DNA of 64,000 nt from Plasmopara viticola. Its lineage: Eukaryota > Oomycota > Peronosporomycetes > Peronosporales > Peronosporaceae. The position numbers were made by a program, and so were the translations under genes. The notes under the pieces are model-generated. The model had not been told where the DNA came from. It saw nothing but the letters and a program-made list of their open reading frames with translations, and ran no database searches. Shown piece by piece: positions 22,174 to 34,500 of the stretch. Every line of letters begins with the position of its first letter. The stretch's first letter is position 1. The stretch is taken from NCBI GenBank assembly GCA_001695595.3, contig MBPM02000030.1, forward strand, positions 248,001 through 312,000, written 5' to 3'.

Positions 22174-22746
22174 TCAAGACGGAACAATATTGCGTACCGT
22201 CGGACACTGAAAATTGAGGACGTAAGGACACTTTCTAACGACATCTTCGCAGATTGACAAGCAAGTGCGATACCTTCCCGACGAACCTTCAATACAAAGA
22301 GTTGTCGGTGTGATGCTTTCTTTGGTGGCCGAGTTATATTCACACAGGTCTGTAGTATACACGAGATTCGTAGCGCCCGTGTCCGTTGTGACAGTCTGCG
22401 AGCCGCATTTTTGAAATTTGATGCTGCAGATCCAGTACTTGTAAGCTTCGCGGCAGTCGTCACATCCATAGACGCTGTACTTTGCATGACAACCGAAGCG
22501 TTGAAGCACAATGTCGACATTGTGATAGTAAAACTCTGCCTTGTTATCAAATTTCACACCCGTCAGGTCGTCGGCGTCAACTACTGCAGTGTAGTCCACC
22601 ATAGAACAGAAGTTTAATGAATCCTTGGCAATGAAGCGACAAACAGGATTTGCAGGCTCTTCTTCGTCCGACAAGACGACGTCGATATTGATCCACCATA
22701 GTACAGCACCCAGGGCTGCAAGCGCGTGGCGAACAAGCGTCGACAT
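22174..22746 (-). CDS. Secreted cysteine-rich protein, Mid1/NALF1-like CRD
   Basis: A 190-residue protein with a hydrophobic N-terminal signal (MSTLVRHALAALGAVLWW, probable cleavage near residue 26) and about a dozen cysteines. The arrangement FGCHAKYSVYGCDDCREAYK, then YWICSIKFQKC, then CLSICEDVVRKCPYVLNFQC follows the frizzled-like domain shared by yeast Mid1 and animal NALF1/FAM155, accessory subunits of voltage-type cation channels: C-x2-C-x2-AYK-x3-C and a closing C-x3-C-x2-V-x3-CP-x4-F-x-CP. A channel-accessory role is therefore inferred. The open frame ends twelve codons after the last conserved CP. A GT (GGTACGC) directly after that CP could be a splice donor, so the true C-terminus may differ. 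The ATG at 22744-22746 is the natural start. Confidence 0.6.
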   Translation of the reverse strand: MSTLVRHALAALGAVLWWINIDVVLSDEEEPANPVCRFIAKDSLNFCSMVDYTAVVDADDLTGVKFDNKAEFYYHNVDIVLQRFGCHAKYSVYGCDDCREAYKYWICSIKFQKCGSQTVTTDTGATNLVYTTDLCEYNSATKESITPTTLCIEGSSGRYRTCLSICEDVVRKCPYVLNFQCPTVRNIVPS

Positions 22747-22846
22747 TTCGAAAGAGAAGTTTTATTATAGGTGGTATGAATAATTAAGCGAAACTGCTAC
22801 TGTCAAGGCACGTCCCGAGATAAATGTTCGTGTCGGTCTTGTTGTC

Positions 22847-23083
22847 TTATTGCCGGTAGTGGGTAAGACCAGGGGTGCTTTGTCCATTAACTTTGCGGTA
22901 GTGCGAGCGCATGAGCCTCTCGAGCACAAGAACAAATGGCGTAAGAATAGCATGCACGAAGCGCACGAAGATGGTGTCACGCAAGGTGCGGTACATGTCT
23001 TTAAGCGGCTGCAGCATCTGCATCAGAAAGGGTATTGCACGCTTGATAGACTCGCGAAAGCACTTAGTCTTCTCACTTGATTG
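22847..23083 (-). CDS. Small helical protein or terminal exon, unknown
   Basis: An open minus-strand segment of about 79 codons between two stops, without an ATG near its 5' end. It reads CFRESIKRAIPFLMQMLQPL, then DMYRTLRDTIFVRFVHAILT and PFVLVLERLMRSHYRKVNGQ, then a TAA at 22847-22849. Codon use resembles the neighbouring genes and the peptide has one probable membrane or amphipathic helix. It is best explained as the last exon of a small gene whose start is upstream towards 23320, where an ATG (MENLVPEK) followed by a possible donor is visible. Antisense open frames over the same bases look like shadows. Function unknown. Confidence 0.4.
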   Translation of the reverse strand, partial: QSSEKTKCFRESIKRAIPFLMQMLQPLKDMYRTLRDTIFVRFVHAILTPFVLVLERLMRSHYRKVNGQSTPGLTHYRQ

Positions 23084-23328
23084 TTATAGATGAATTTGCG
23101 ACGTGGCAATTACCGCATTTACTGTCTCGAACCTGGGACCAAAGCACTAATCTTAATAAAATTTGCCGCTATAAGTTGTTAAACGAAAAGTAGTATAAGC
23201 CCTATGTCTATTTGTAAGCTAATTGATCGGACCCGCTGTACCATAAAATAGTACTTGCCATTAAAAGGCAGCTCTGTCGAAGACCTTTTCCGGCACTAAA
23301 TTCTCCATTCTTGGTCTCTTGCAAGCAA

Positions 23329-24852
23329 TTAAAAGCTCAAAAAGCTCGAGCTTTTGACTGACGTCCTTTGGAGAATGTGTTCAATGGCCACGCGTTTCTG
23401 CTCCATACTGTCGCGGTCACGAATTGTTACGCACTTGTCATTTAGCGTATCGAAGTCAACAGTAAGACACATTGGTGTGCCAATCTCATCTTGCCGACGG
23501 TAGCGGCGGCCAATGCTGCCACTCGCGTCATAGTCGACACTAGCACTTGTACACAAATTTTCAAAAAGGTGTTGCGCCGCAGCCAAAAGTGGCTCCTTTT
23601 TCACAAGCGGCAGCACAGCAAATCGATATGGTGCAATGTCTGGATGCAGTCGCAAGACGGTGCGTTTTCGACCTTTCACTTCTTCTTCATCGTACGCATC
23701 CAAGAGCATTGACAACATCACACGTCCTGCTCCAAGAGCGGGTTCGATAACATGTGGCAAAAATTCCTCTTTCGCCACAAGATCTTGATACTTGAGACTT
23801 TTGCCGCTTGCCTCCATGTGCTTTTTTAAGTCGTAGCTCGTACGGTTTGCAATGCCCCACAATTCGCTCCATCCAAACGGATACTTAAACTGAATATCCG
23901 TTGTAGCTCGTGCATAATGCGCCAATTCTTCTCGTGTCTGCTCATGCTTTCTTAAGTTTTCAGATCGAACGCCATACCTGATTAAAAACTCGTAGCATTC
24001 GTTCACCCAGTAGCGATACCACTCATCCGACTCAATTGGATGCGTAAAAAATTGAAGTTCCAGCTGCTCAAATTCACGCGTACGAAACAAAAAGTGGCCA
24101 GGTGAAATCTCGTTTCGAAAACTTTTGCCCACTTGACCAACTCCAAATGGCAATTTTTTTCGCATTGTGCTTTGGACGTTTGCAAAGTTTATGTATGCAC
24201 CTTGTGCCGTCTCAGGACGAAGGTAAATCCAATCACACGTTTCTTCAGTGGCACCCATATTCGTACGAAAGAGCAGATTGAATTGCTTGGCTGGCTGAAA
24301 GCTGTGCACCTTGTGGCACTTGGGGCACGCAACGTCGTGCTCGTGAAGAAGTGCATCCAATTGATCTAAAGACAGTGAAGCTACAGCATTCGACTCGTCT
24401 TGAAACTGCACTTTGGATTCGAGTAATTGGTCCACGCGGAATCGCGTGTTGCAGCTGGAACAGACCGTCATAGGGTCGGTGAAGTTATCGACGTGGCCTG
24501 ACGCTCGCCAGACAGCAGAATTAAGCAAAACGGCACTGTCAAGACCCACGCAATCAGGACGCTTCTGTACAAACTCAAACCACCACCGATCAATTACGTT
24601 TTTCTTCATGAGGACACCTGGAAAGTAGCAGTAGATAAAATTGTGAGTAGTTCGAAAATAGAGTTGATGTGCTTTGAGAGCAGTACCGAGTGGTCCATAA
24701 TCAAAGCTGTTGGCTAGACCGCCATAAAGCTCTGAGCCTGGAAAAACGAAGCCACGGTGGCGACAAAGAGCCACAAGACGCTCTTGCAGGTTGGCAATCG
24801 GCTTAGTAGTGAGGCTGCGACGTGCAGCGCATAAACCTTTGCGACTGAGCAT
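23329..24852 (-). CDS. Glycyl-tRNA synthetase, class II alpha2 type, probably organellar
   Basis: A 507-residue enzyme that charges tRNA-Gly. All class II landmarks of the alpha2 glycine enzyme are visible (numbering from the chosen start): YGPLG at 52-56, a zinc-type CSSC (131-134) and CPKC (176-179) pair in the insertion, RPETAQGAYINF at 212-223, motif 2 FRNEISPGHFLFRTREF at 245-261, and the motif 3 region GAGR at 374-377. The anticodon-binding domain follows from about 395 to the end (GRRYRRQDEIGTP, then EQKRV). The N-terminus MLSRKGLCAARRSLTTKP is basic and free of acidic residues, like a mitochondrial targeting sequence. I start at the ATG at 24850-24852; the frame extends eight codons upstream only with a TTG. 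It lacks the WHEP extension seen in some cytosolic forms. Confidence 0.92.
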   Translation of the reverse strand: MLSRKGLCAARRSLTTKPIANLQERLVALCRHRGFVFPGSELYGGLANSFDYGPLGTALKAHQLYFRTTHNFIYCYFPGVLMKKNVIDRWWFEFVQKRPDCVGLDSAVLLNSAVWRASGHVDNFTDPMTVCSSCNTRFRVDQLLESKVQFQDESNAVASLSLDQLDALLHEHDVACPKCHKVHSFQPAKQFNLLFRTNMGATEETCDWIYLRPETAQGAYINFANVQSTMRKKLPFGVGQVGKSFRNEISPGHFLFRTREFEQLELQFFTHPIESDEWYRYWVNECYEFLIRYGVRSENLRKHEQTREELAHYARATTDIQFKYPFGWSELWGIANRTSYDLKKHMEASGKSLKYQDLVAKEEFLPHVIEPALGAGRVMLSMLLDAYDEEEVKGRKRTVLRLHPDIAPYRFAVLPLVKKEPLLAAAQHLFENLCTSASVDYDASGSIGRRYRRQDEIGTPMCLTVDFDTLNDKCVTIRDRDSMEQKRVAIEHILQRTSVKSSSFLSF

Positions 24853-25258
24853 CTCGCTTGAGGTTACTGGTCGCAACTCTCATACTTGGGGCTACCTTCG
24901 TGCGACAAAGAGCACAGTACTATGTTGTCAAAGACCAAAGACCACGACGACGCGTTCCATGCAATAATGAGGTTATGCCGATGCCACAGCACGATATCAA
25001 TCAGTTGCAGCAGCGCAAACAAGTTACGGGGTTGTAGCATATTCTAACAGTGGTGGATGGACACCGAATCGCTCTTCAAAACAGCAAAGCTACGAGCCAA
25101 AACACCAGTGGGCACCTTATAATGTATTTCAATGTCTAGCTCCTATACATACGCGAATCCAATCGATCGAATTTCTTATCCTTGCGCTCAATGTACTATG
25201 GCCTCGGCGAACTAGTGGTCATAAATTCTTAATAAAATCTTTTTCCTTTCTCCTTCAT

Positions 25259-25555
25259 CTAATTGCTACTTGCAGGCTTCGACATTCCTCCTTTTGGACC
25301 GCGAATTCTCTGACGCATGTCTAATTGGCCACGCTTGCATTCAAAGTATGCCACACGGTACTCCTGGCGGTAGTAATAGGCAAGTCAGTCGCTCGGTCAT
25401 CTCTCCACTGGTATTATCGCCTTTACCTTGCACTCGTGTAAAAATGCGCGATCATGAAGACACTGCTTGAGTGTCTTGGTTCCGTCTGCCATGCAATCCT
25501 GCTGCATCATGCAGTCCCGCAATGCCTCCGCCATGTCGCGACACGCCTTGCCCAT
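25259..25555 (-). CDS. COA5: Cytochrome c oxidase assembly factor COA5/PET191, two exons
   Basis: A 77-residue intermembrane-space protein needed for assembly of cytochrome oxidase. Exon 1 is 25427-25555, starting MGKACRDMAEALRDC and ending at ..CLHDRAFLHECK. The intron is 25364-25426 (63 bp, GTAAAG..CAG). Exon 2 is 25259-25363, EYRVAYFECKRGQLDMRQRI to a TAG. Splicing restores the full twin cysteine pattern of the family, with the typical FECKR then RxRxRGxKG end. The unspliced frame would stop early with an unrelated tail, so the intron is well supported. An in-frame codon extension upstream of the ATG exists, but the family start MGKxC fixes the start. Confidence 0.93.
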
Positions 25556-28500
25556 GATACTTTTTTGGGGTTCAGGTATCAGAAAGCGCACATTTGACTT
25601 TTTTTCGGACCTAAACTAACTTTTTAAGTCTCTAATCCTTATTGTCTCTATAAATTAATGTCTGTTTCTTTCTGATGTTAAAGCGTAAAGGGTCGACAAT
25701 GTGCTAGAAGACACTCTGCGCATTATGTGAGCTAAAGTACCTTATTTGTAGATTGACAGGCTGTCGAGGATAGCGCTTGCAAGGACAAACCTAGCACTTT
25801 ATTATAAAATATCCTAAAGTTCCATTGACTCTTGAAAAACAGTAATTTGAAAAATGGTGGAAGCAGAGACCCAAAACTTTTTCCTCTTTAGGCCTCGTAC
25901 TCTAGACAATTTTTCTCAAGCAAAATATTATTTAATATCGCGACTAGTTGACTACACGTAGTCAGCAGGATAAGGGACGCGATGCATCGGCCAAAGATAA
26001 ACAAAAGAAATTATATACATGAAACAAGTAACTTTAATCTCTTCGAGGATGCTGTACTAATGTCTTCCTACTAGATAGCTGTAAAAACATGGTGTCGCGT
26101 ACATCATCGCTCTCTCCATGCCAGTGTTTTCTAATCTGAGTCTCGTACAAGCTCTGAGGTGCGCTCAACAATTTCTCCCCGCGCTCAACCATGTTGGTAA
26201 GGCAAAAGCTGGTGGCTTTTCGGCGCCTGATAGTGCCCCTAGCCACCGTCTCATCTAAAAACGTTAGTGAGGCCAAACACTCTCAAGGCATAAGGCCGAG
26301 CGCTTTCTAAAGCAACTGATCTTGCAGCTCGTTAGGAAGAGAAGAGGCTTCCCGACTAAGCTGAGGCGCACGACCGACGACCGGACTTGAAGCTCATAGA
26401 TCACATGATCAAAAAAGAGCACAGGGCTTTAAAGGACTAGGCTCACCTCGAAGAATCCGTGACCAGATTGCTAGGTCTGATTCCAAAAGCACATACGTTC
26501 ATTGCTGCAGTATATGTCCGCTATCATCCTTTCCGAAAGGTCGCGCTTATCAAAAACCGTACTTTACAAAGTCCTGACGTATTTCCTCGCAAAAGACAAA
26601 GTTGAGGTCTAAAAACTTTCAACAACCAGCCGTTTATGGAGGCTCTCGGAAGGATCCGACGTGTGAGCCGCGATTAAATCCTCTGGCAAGTCTCTCAGGT
26701 CCTCACATACTTGACTACCCACTTTACATGCGGGGCAACCAACATAATGTGAAGCTCGAGAGATTCTTGTTCTGGCCTAAATGATTATCAATTGACGAAC
26801 CAAGCTTCTCCAAAGAATTCTGCGATCCAGGTTTTCGTCATTAAAAATATGGCTCGGGATTAATCTGGCGGGCTGACCCTTCCACTAAGCTGACCGTATA
26901 ACCATTTATTACAATCGTTTTTAAGCGGTCATGTGTTTGGCATCCCTCCCTGCAATAGTGACGCGCACTAAGTGCAAACCTAGCGTCACTTTTGAACGCC
27001 GATCGTCAAAAGAGCTTTTCTCCTGCTTTTATGAACCAACCCTAACTTTGCGCGAAAGTAAGTTGGCATGCACATCGTGGTTGCTTGTCATCAACAAAGA
27101 AAAAATATTCTGCAAGACATGTCAGCCATTTCGCATTTGTCTTGGGACGAGGAGATAAATTTTCGCTGTTTCTTAGATCTGCACATATCTTAAAAGGCTT
27201 GTGGCCTAGAAGATGTACTAAACAAGCGCGTACTTTATGGCTGGTTACTCCTGTACCTTCATAAGATGAATCGCTAGTATCCACGCTTTTCGAGATGCTT
27301 GAACGCGCAGTCAGTTGCATAGTCAAGAGCGCTGCAAAAAACTTTGAAGATTAGCATATTTGGAGCAGGCATCTACTACACATTGTCGATGTTGCACTAA
27401 AAGTACTTTAACGCTTTTTCTACTTGTGCGGCTCAATATTCTTCTTTGTGAGATTGGACAGAAGCTTTGTGAGGCCCGCATTGCCAGCGCTGTGCTTGTG
27501 TAAGCAGCTGGCTATGTCTAAGAACGGTTCCAGTATTAAAGACCGCAGCAAAGGTCAAGCCGGAGCGGATTTTATAACCCGAGATACAGAGTAATTTGAC
27601 GGCTGCTTTCAAGAATAGCCGAGGAGGTTAATGAATTTAAAACCAAAGACACATTTGTCATACAAGTTATTGCTGGATCACTTACCTTAGGTGCTCTCCA
27701 AAGCAGATTTGCTTTGGCGCAACTCATCGTCAAAACGAAAGCTTGAGTTGGCGAAAGCAGTTGTGTATGGTTGCAGTTGTGTGACCAGACCAATTGATTC
27801 GCCGGTGGGTTTAATAGTCGTTGTAGCATTAAAATTCACTTGCATAAATTTCATTAGGCGTGCTGATAGAAATACCGCCCCAACTGGCAACTATTTAACG
27901 CTTGCAATGGGCGGCCGTGCATATCTCGCTGCACTGTTCAATTTGTGGCTTACAAATACGTTGTTCGGTTTTCAGACACAGAAATGCGGTGACAAGTGAC
28001 ACTTGCACCCTGATTATTGCATCAATTTTGGCAAAAAGGGCATCGATGAGCTCACATTTCACTCGTGGTCGAATAATTATTTGGTTACACAGTATTTTTA
28101 GCATAAGGTCGATCACGTGTCTTTTCCCTTCGTCCAGTGAAAAGTTGGTCGTTAAACGGACCAGCTTAGTAATTCTTTGATATATGGTATTTATAATCTT
28201 CGGAAGTCTGCTGGACTTCTGAGCCCAGCGTAGCTTATATTGCCAACAAGGCTGATCTAAGATATTCTTATCAATAAGAAATATTTTTGTGGGGTGTCCT
28301 TGCTAGCTCTGATACATTTCCTGCTTAAGAAATAAGTAGCCTTCAATTCAGTTTTGTAGCTTAAGCACATCTGATAGTACCTCTCATTGAATTACAATGA
28401 CCAGAATAATTCCATGAATTTGGTCTCATTGTCAGCAAGGATCAACTTCGTGGTTTTTCTAGCAGAGCCATGTCACCTGCTCTTGGTTGTATTTTTTCCC

Positions 28501-31500
28501 TCCTCTGATCCCATATTGCCTTTTGTCTTGCAATCCTATGTTTCCCTTCAATGAAGCTTTGTAAAACTCTTTATTGTTAATTTTGCGAAAGTATGCAGCC
28601 AACATTACGAGTTAGTAGCAGCTTGTAAACTTATAGTGTGACTGCCGGGCAGACAATGCGGACAGCAACATTAGTTTTAGCTGTAAGAATTTAAAGACGT
28701 CGTCACGTCTACCCTCGTGCAAATATTAGTACCTTCGATACCTGCCATATTTATATTTGGCAAATACTTGGCCATAAAAGAGCCATACAAACAATTCAAA
28801 TTAAATCATGGCTCACCAAAGCTGTGCTGCACGGATTTAAGCTGCTCAAACGTAAGGTCTTGTCCCACTCATCGATCCAGGACACGTCATACTCGATCAT
28901 GGCAAAAATAAAACATGACTCTGTGCTGTCAAAAGTCTCGAAATAAAAGTCATGCATGTTTTTTTCCTCTTAAAAGTTTAGAGTCCCTTTGATAATCAGC
29001 CGAACCGAAACTGCTTTATTATTCCGTTTCTCTCTCTTAGAGCATCAGCAAACTTATAGTGTCTGACCGCAAATATTTAATGAAGCAAGAATTCCGACAC
29101 ATTAGACCCAACTTAGTTTTTAGCATTCTTATTTTCTTGTTTCAATAACTAGCAGACCACTGCTGCTGGCCCCTCCTTCAAGATAAACGCTTAGCTACAT
29201 GGTGTGTATCAGTCGCTCACCAATCATAAGGACTCAGGTGTTTGCCCCAACTCAACAGAAGATCGGCATTCCCAATGTTTGCGTGTGCAGCTTCTTCCAG
29301 CGACCTTCAAAGTTATTGATGAAGACGAAGAATACGTTTCCACGGCCCCCTTTGGAACAAACACTTATCATGTGCCTTTCTTTGCTGCAGCCAAAATTGT
29401 AACTGATTCTTGATTCTCGAAACATGGGACTAACCTAATTCAGTAAATCCATGGACGCCTAAGCGCGAGATATGTAGGGCGAGGAAGTGCTTATTCATGG
29501 CAACTAGAGGGAGCAAGTTTGTCTATAGAATCTAATTATATTGAGAGGCAGTGCGAATTGCCTCTCTCTCTGTATCGCTTCATACGCTTCAAACAACTGT
29601 ATAAAGTGGTCCTCGTTCTCAAATGTAGGCACCACGACTTCATTGGGGAGCAATGCCCAATCATAAAAACCGTCAAGCTCCTCAATTTACTAACATAATG
29701 AAAAAGTTTGCGACTTTGCTTAAAGTGCGAACGCTGGCAGAGATAAAAGCGTGCCTGTTTCCAAGATCGTCCTTATAAGCTTCCACGACACAAATGCACT
29801 CAGGTGAATTATTTCACGGGTGAGTGTTTTTTGCCTGATCTCGAAGTTAGAAAGTGGGAATGCAACGCACGACCAGTCATCCAAAATTGAGGCCGGCTTG
29901 GTAGCCACATTTGATACCTCAATTCAGGATTGAAGCTTTGTTTTTTTTTGGACTCCACTACCGTAAGACCTTTTTTATCTTAGCTCTCGAGCATTGGCTA
30001 GAGCGCAAGAGTCATGATGATTTTCAGCTACTTCGTAGTAGGTAGAGCAGCAAATGCAGTTGCCTTTTCAAATCTATAGAAGCTTGCAAGCTTCAGCGAA
30101 TTGCACGTCCGACAGATACAAGAAGGTGATTCTTTCCATATCGAAACATTTTTCACCTGACCGACAAAGAGTGAGCGTGATATCGACAATGAATCAGCTA
30201 GGAGTTGCACGTTCTAGCATTCTGTTTAAAAAAGGCAGGCAGGAAAATAGACGATCTTTAGGTGAGCAATCGTTTTATTATCTTGTCCGCTACAGACTGA
30301 GCAATAACACAAAAAAAATAGTTTGGCTCAAGCTATAAATTCTTATCAGTTATTATTAGACAGAGACTATATAAATCTGGTTTCTTTTAAACTTAGTACA
30401 AAATTGGTATGAATGGCGATAGGGTCCCTGTCGTGCACCAGAAAATTTCATTTGTTGAGGCTCCTTTACTGAGAAGCCATTGCCAAGCACACAAGATCGG
30501 ATTAAAGCAACGGTCCGCTATGCATTAGTTACAGTTATATGTGCCATGGTCTTACTATTACCTACTGAAAAGTGATGAGATTTGCTACCACAGTTCTGTA
30601 ATACTTTGTATCTAACAAAATGCCTCATCTTGCATACCGATCGTGCACCTTTTTAAATCTTTGAACCTGCTTCAACATTTTGCTGAAGCCAGGCCTTTGA
30701 CCCGTCATGTGAAAAGATTGCACTATAGACTCACGTTTGCAATGAACTTCGTTTAATGTGGTCCGCTTTTGGATTGTAAAACTAGGGTCACGTCGGAGCA
30801 ACGGCACTATTTATATTAAGTTTGTAAATTTACCAATTATGACGGAAGCATCCAAAATCGGACTTTTATCTCTAGAAATCGCTTTGGTTGATGCGTAAGA
30901 TATCTCAAATACGATGACAAGTCTAGCAGCCTCTGATGTTTTTCTCTTTGATGACGCCTTTTTCTAACATTGCTGCAACCTTGAGCTTCTTTTTCTTAAA
31001 TTGGATGAAAAGTAAGGCGAGGGGTTTCCCGAGCGCTCATGACTTTTCTGGTTACTTTTTACCGCCCGTAGACTGAGTCATTCAAAGGCCACTCAGCGAA
31101 GGCAAACAACATGCACGTGTACTGCGTGGCGGAGTTTAATCCTTATTTGCCCAAACGGCTCGGTAGTGGACTAACCAGTCTTGACTCGCTGTTTAAGTCA
31201 TGAGTGCAGAGTTTGCAGTTGATGCAAAGGCGCAAAAAAATGTTTCGGAGGTTAACATATTCATTGTCTGATAAGCTGACATTTGATGTGTCCTTTGCTG
31301 TGTGTTTGGTCACTGTTATTGTCAAACTAAATTGCGCACTAATGTCATAGAGTAACATTTATAGCTTTATATTTTTTGTGAGATTGAGGCAGGGACAAGT
31401 ATGATCCATCTCAATACACTGAAAAAGAAGGTGTTTTTGTATCGCTCCTTGCAGCCTTGTGACCATGTTTGACGAACAATATACATATGGCCTCTTACAA

Positions 31501-34500
31501 CGCTGTTTGCTCCTACACAGGCCACGCCAGTAAAGACTACCCATAACTTGGCGGTTAACCTGACCTATCATCGCCCTGAGCTCCTAAGATAATAATACAG
31601 GATGTATTGCTTGAGGCCCTTGGTACCACCGAATTCAATAATAGATCGCGCTCACAATCGATATGTAGAGAAGAAAAGTAGACCGTCGTTGTCAGCCTTC
31701 AAACATTTGCAATCTTATTATGCGACCAAAAGTCCTGCGCAATAAATAATCGCTCATGTGTGCTGTTTGGGTCTTTCGAAAGGTTTCTGATCTGCTTTAG
31801 CTCTTGTTCATCTATCGCCAGTTTGAAGAATCTCATCCTATTTATCTTTGCAGTCATGTGTGCAAATTGGCCGTTGATATGTAAAATCAGATGCTCTGGT
31901 ATCCGATTGCATATAGTTAGGCTTGTGTGATCCGGTTTTAGCTGTAATGCTGCACTCGCTATTTTGTAGGCGCTATGATATTACTCCATTATGAAATCTA
32001 GCTTATCTAATCCACGTTGTCGTAAGTATGATAGCTAGGATGCTTAGCAAGTGATCTTAGCGGGTACTCTTTAATGACTAAACTGAGTCATCACAGATGA
32101 CAAGCGATCTTTGTTCAAATTAGTCAGCAAGTCGACTTCACACCGCAGGTTTCTTTAACTATAAGCCCGGACAAGATGCTGATCAGAAACCATAGAGGCC
32201 ATGCCAAGAAATCCGTTCCTAGAAGTCCATGCCAAGTGTCGCGTCATTACGCTAAATTAAATATTTAAAACTTTACCACAACACAATTCTTGTTTCGTAC
32301 TTTAGTGAGCCTAGCTTTCAGATACAGAGCAGACGATGCCTTGGTAATAAACTTTAAAATCAAGTCTGCATTTTAGTTACCTTTTTTCGACTGCTTAAAA
32401 CTCTTCTTTTATGCAATAAATTTGGCCATCTATGTTGCTCTGATGCAAGAAAAAGACAATTCAATCATAAAGCATATGATTGAGTAGCTGAACTACAGTG
32501 TGGATGGAGAAGGTCTTACTTCTTTCACAAAAAATAGATGCATACTTCGTGAAACCGCCTCTAGTTGGTATGTGCTGCTTCCAGTATCCAGGCAATTTTA
32601 CCGGTATTAAAATCGACACCATCGAAGCGTTGCTTCGGATACATCCGCTAACATTTGTTGCCCTGTGACAGCAGCGGTATGTCTTCCGTGCACAAGCAAA
32701 TACCTATGCTTTGCCAGACTTCATCTAATTCTTACAAATGCAAAGATGTAGGGTAGTTTGGGCTTAACTTTTGGCCGGGTGAAAGTCCGCGACTGGCAAC
32801 ATTTTAGCCATTCGGGCAACATATCTTGGAGTAGCCAAGTATGCATAGCTCATCTATTTAATACTTACCACCTTTATCTATATCTCTATCACCTCTACAC
32901 ACAAAAAGGCAATGGTCTGACGAGATTTCTTTAGCCATAGCGCTGACACGGCAAACGCATTTGCAGATCGTCACTGTGACGTTCGATCGTGTGCATTTGT
33001 AAAATCATGTCTTGAGCTATTCGCCACGCAATCTTAATTTGATATAATTCGATTCGATATATTCGATGTTCGTGAATACTGATCCTGCTCTGTCGCCGCA
33101 GCGAAATGCACATAGCGTCATCGGTTTCAAATTCACTTAACACCAACTCGATATCTCGTTTTAAGCTGATGGCGGTATTTATAACCTGGATCTTGCGCTT
33201 TGGAACAAGCATGGATTAATGATCTTTTGAAAACGCTTGTTCCTTCTGGAGAGCTCACCCTGAACACCTTTTTAAGGACACCAGCGTTCACTAATCGGAG
33301 TGAGCAGTCACATCTCTTTCCAAAGCGTCATAGCTATTGCTGTACTGCTTTGGAGCTGTGTTCTTAACGAGCAATTTTGCCCTCATGGCAACAACGTTGA
33401 CGCGGTGTATAAACTCGAACGGCGACATGTTATAAGAAACTCTCAAGCCTCAGAATTCTTCCTGAGAGTCGCACTTTGACTCTACCGTTAATTTAGCCCC
33501 CATCAAGTATACTTTTTGTGTGATGCATCCTTAATCTCAGAGCAATAACGGCTATTGTGGGTTGCCGTGAAATGCTTTGATTCCGATAGTTCAAGTCATG
33601 GGTTCTAGCGGGAGAGGCGACGAAACCCATCTCTATATATATATATGAATTCTTGTCCGCTAAATTCGAGACAACGATCAGGAGCTTTCAAAAGATTTAT
33701 CATGGCGACCCTTATTTTTTCAGAGATATTTCTAGTTAATCTGAGAAAAATGTTTGTAAGTACGAATAGTGTATTCGCGAGCTTTCCTCGAAATTTATGC
33801 ATATCTGCACCATTGCCACCCCGATTGGGTCAAGCTGCATCCGCTCAAAGCCATTAAAGCTGATCGATTTCGCACCCACAAGTACAAGCGGATACACGAT
33901 ACACTACGACGATCCGCTTAACAGCTTTTTTATGTTCGTATATTCTGAGGGGCTTTTGTCTTGACTAATCGTATCCACACTGAGGATCTGTTTGCCTTTT
34001 TTTGATCTCGACCTCTTGATCAGATTGTCGAACTTGATACGATCAATTAACTCAATCGTAGGCTGCAAGGATCGTCGAGACACCTGCGCAGATTTCAAAG
34101 CGTAGTGTGCATGGCTACTATGTCAAAGCAAAACAGGTCGTTTTTGTTGCAGCAAGCCTAACGTCTTTGCGAGGTTTGTGAAGCGTGCTAAGCTTATACG
34201 CTTTTGTATTCTGCTTGGTATTATGCAACAAGAACCATAAATGCCAAATACTTATACGCGTCGCCGCAATTTATGTGTTTCGAGAGTTTGAATGCGACTT
34301 TTTTACAGACAAGAACGAATATTCATAACTGCTGAATCCAATGTTTGACACAAAAAATCTAGGGTGTCTAGTCAATCAGGAGGCGCTAGCGATGAATGCA
34401 GATGTCTAGACCCGACACAAAGCTCTCACTATTCTACTGATTGAGTTGGCTTTCCCGAGGGCCAACTTTCGGCGTGCCTACATATACCACTTGCCTCTTG

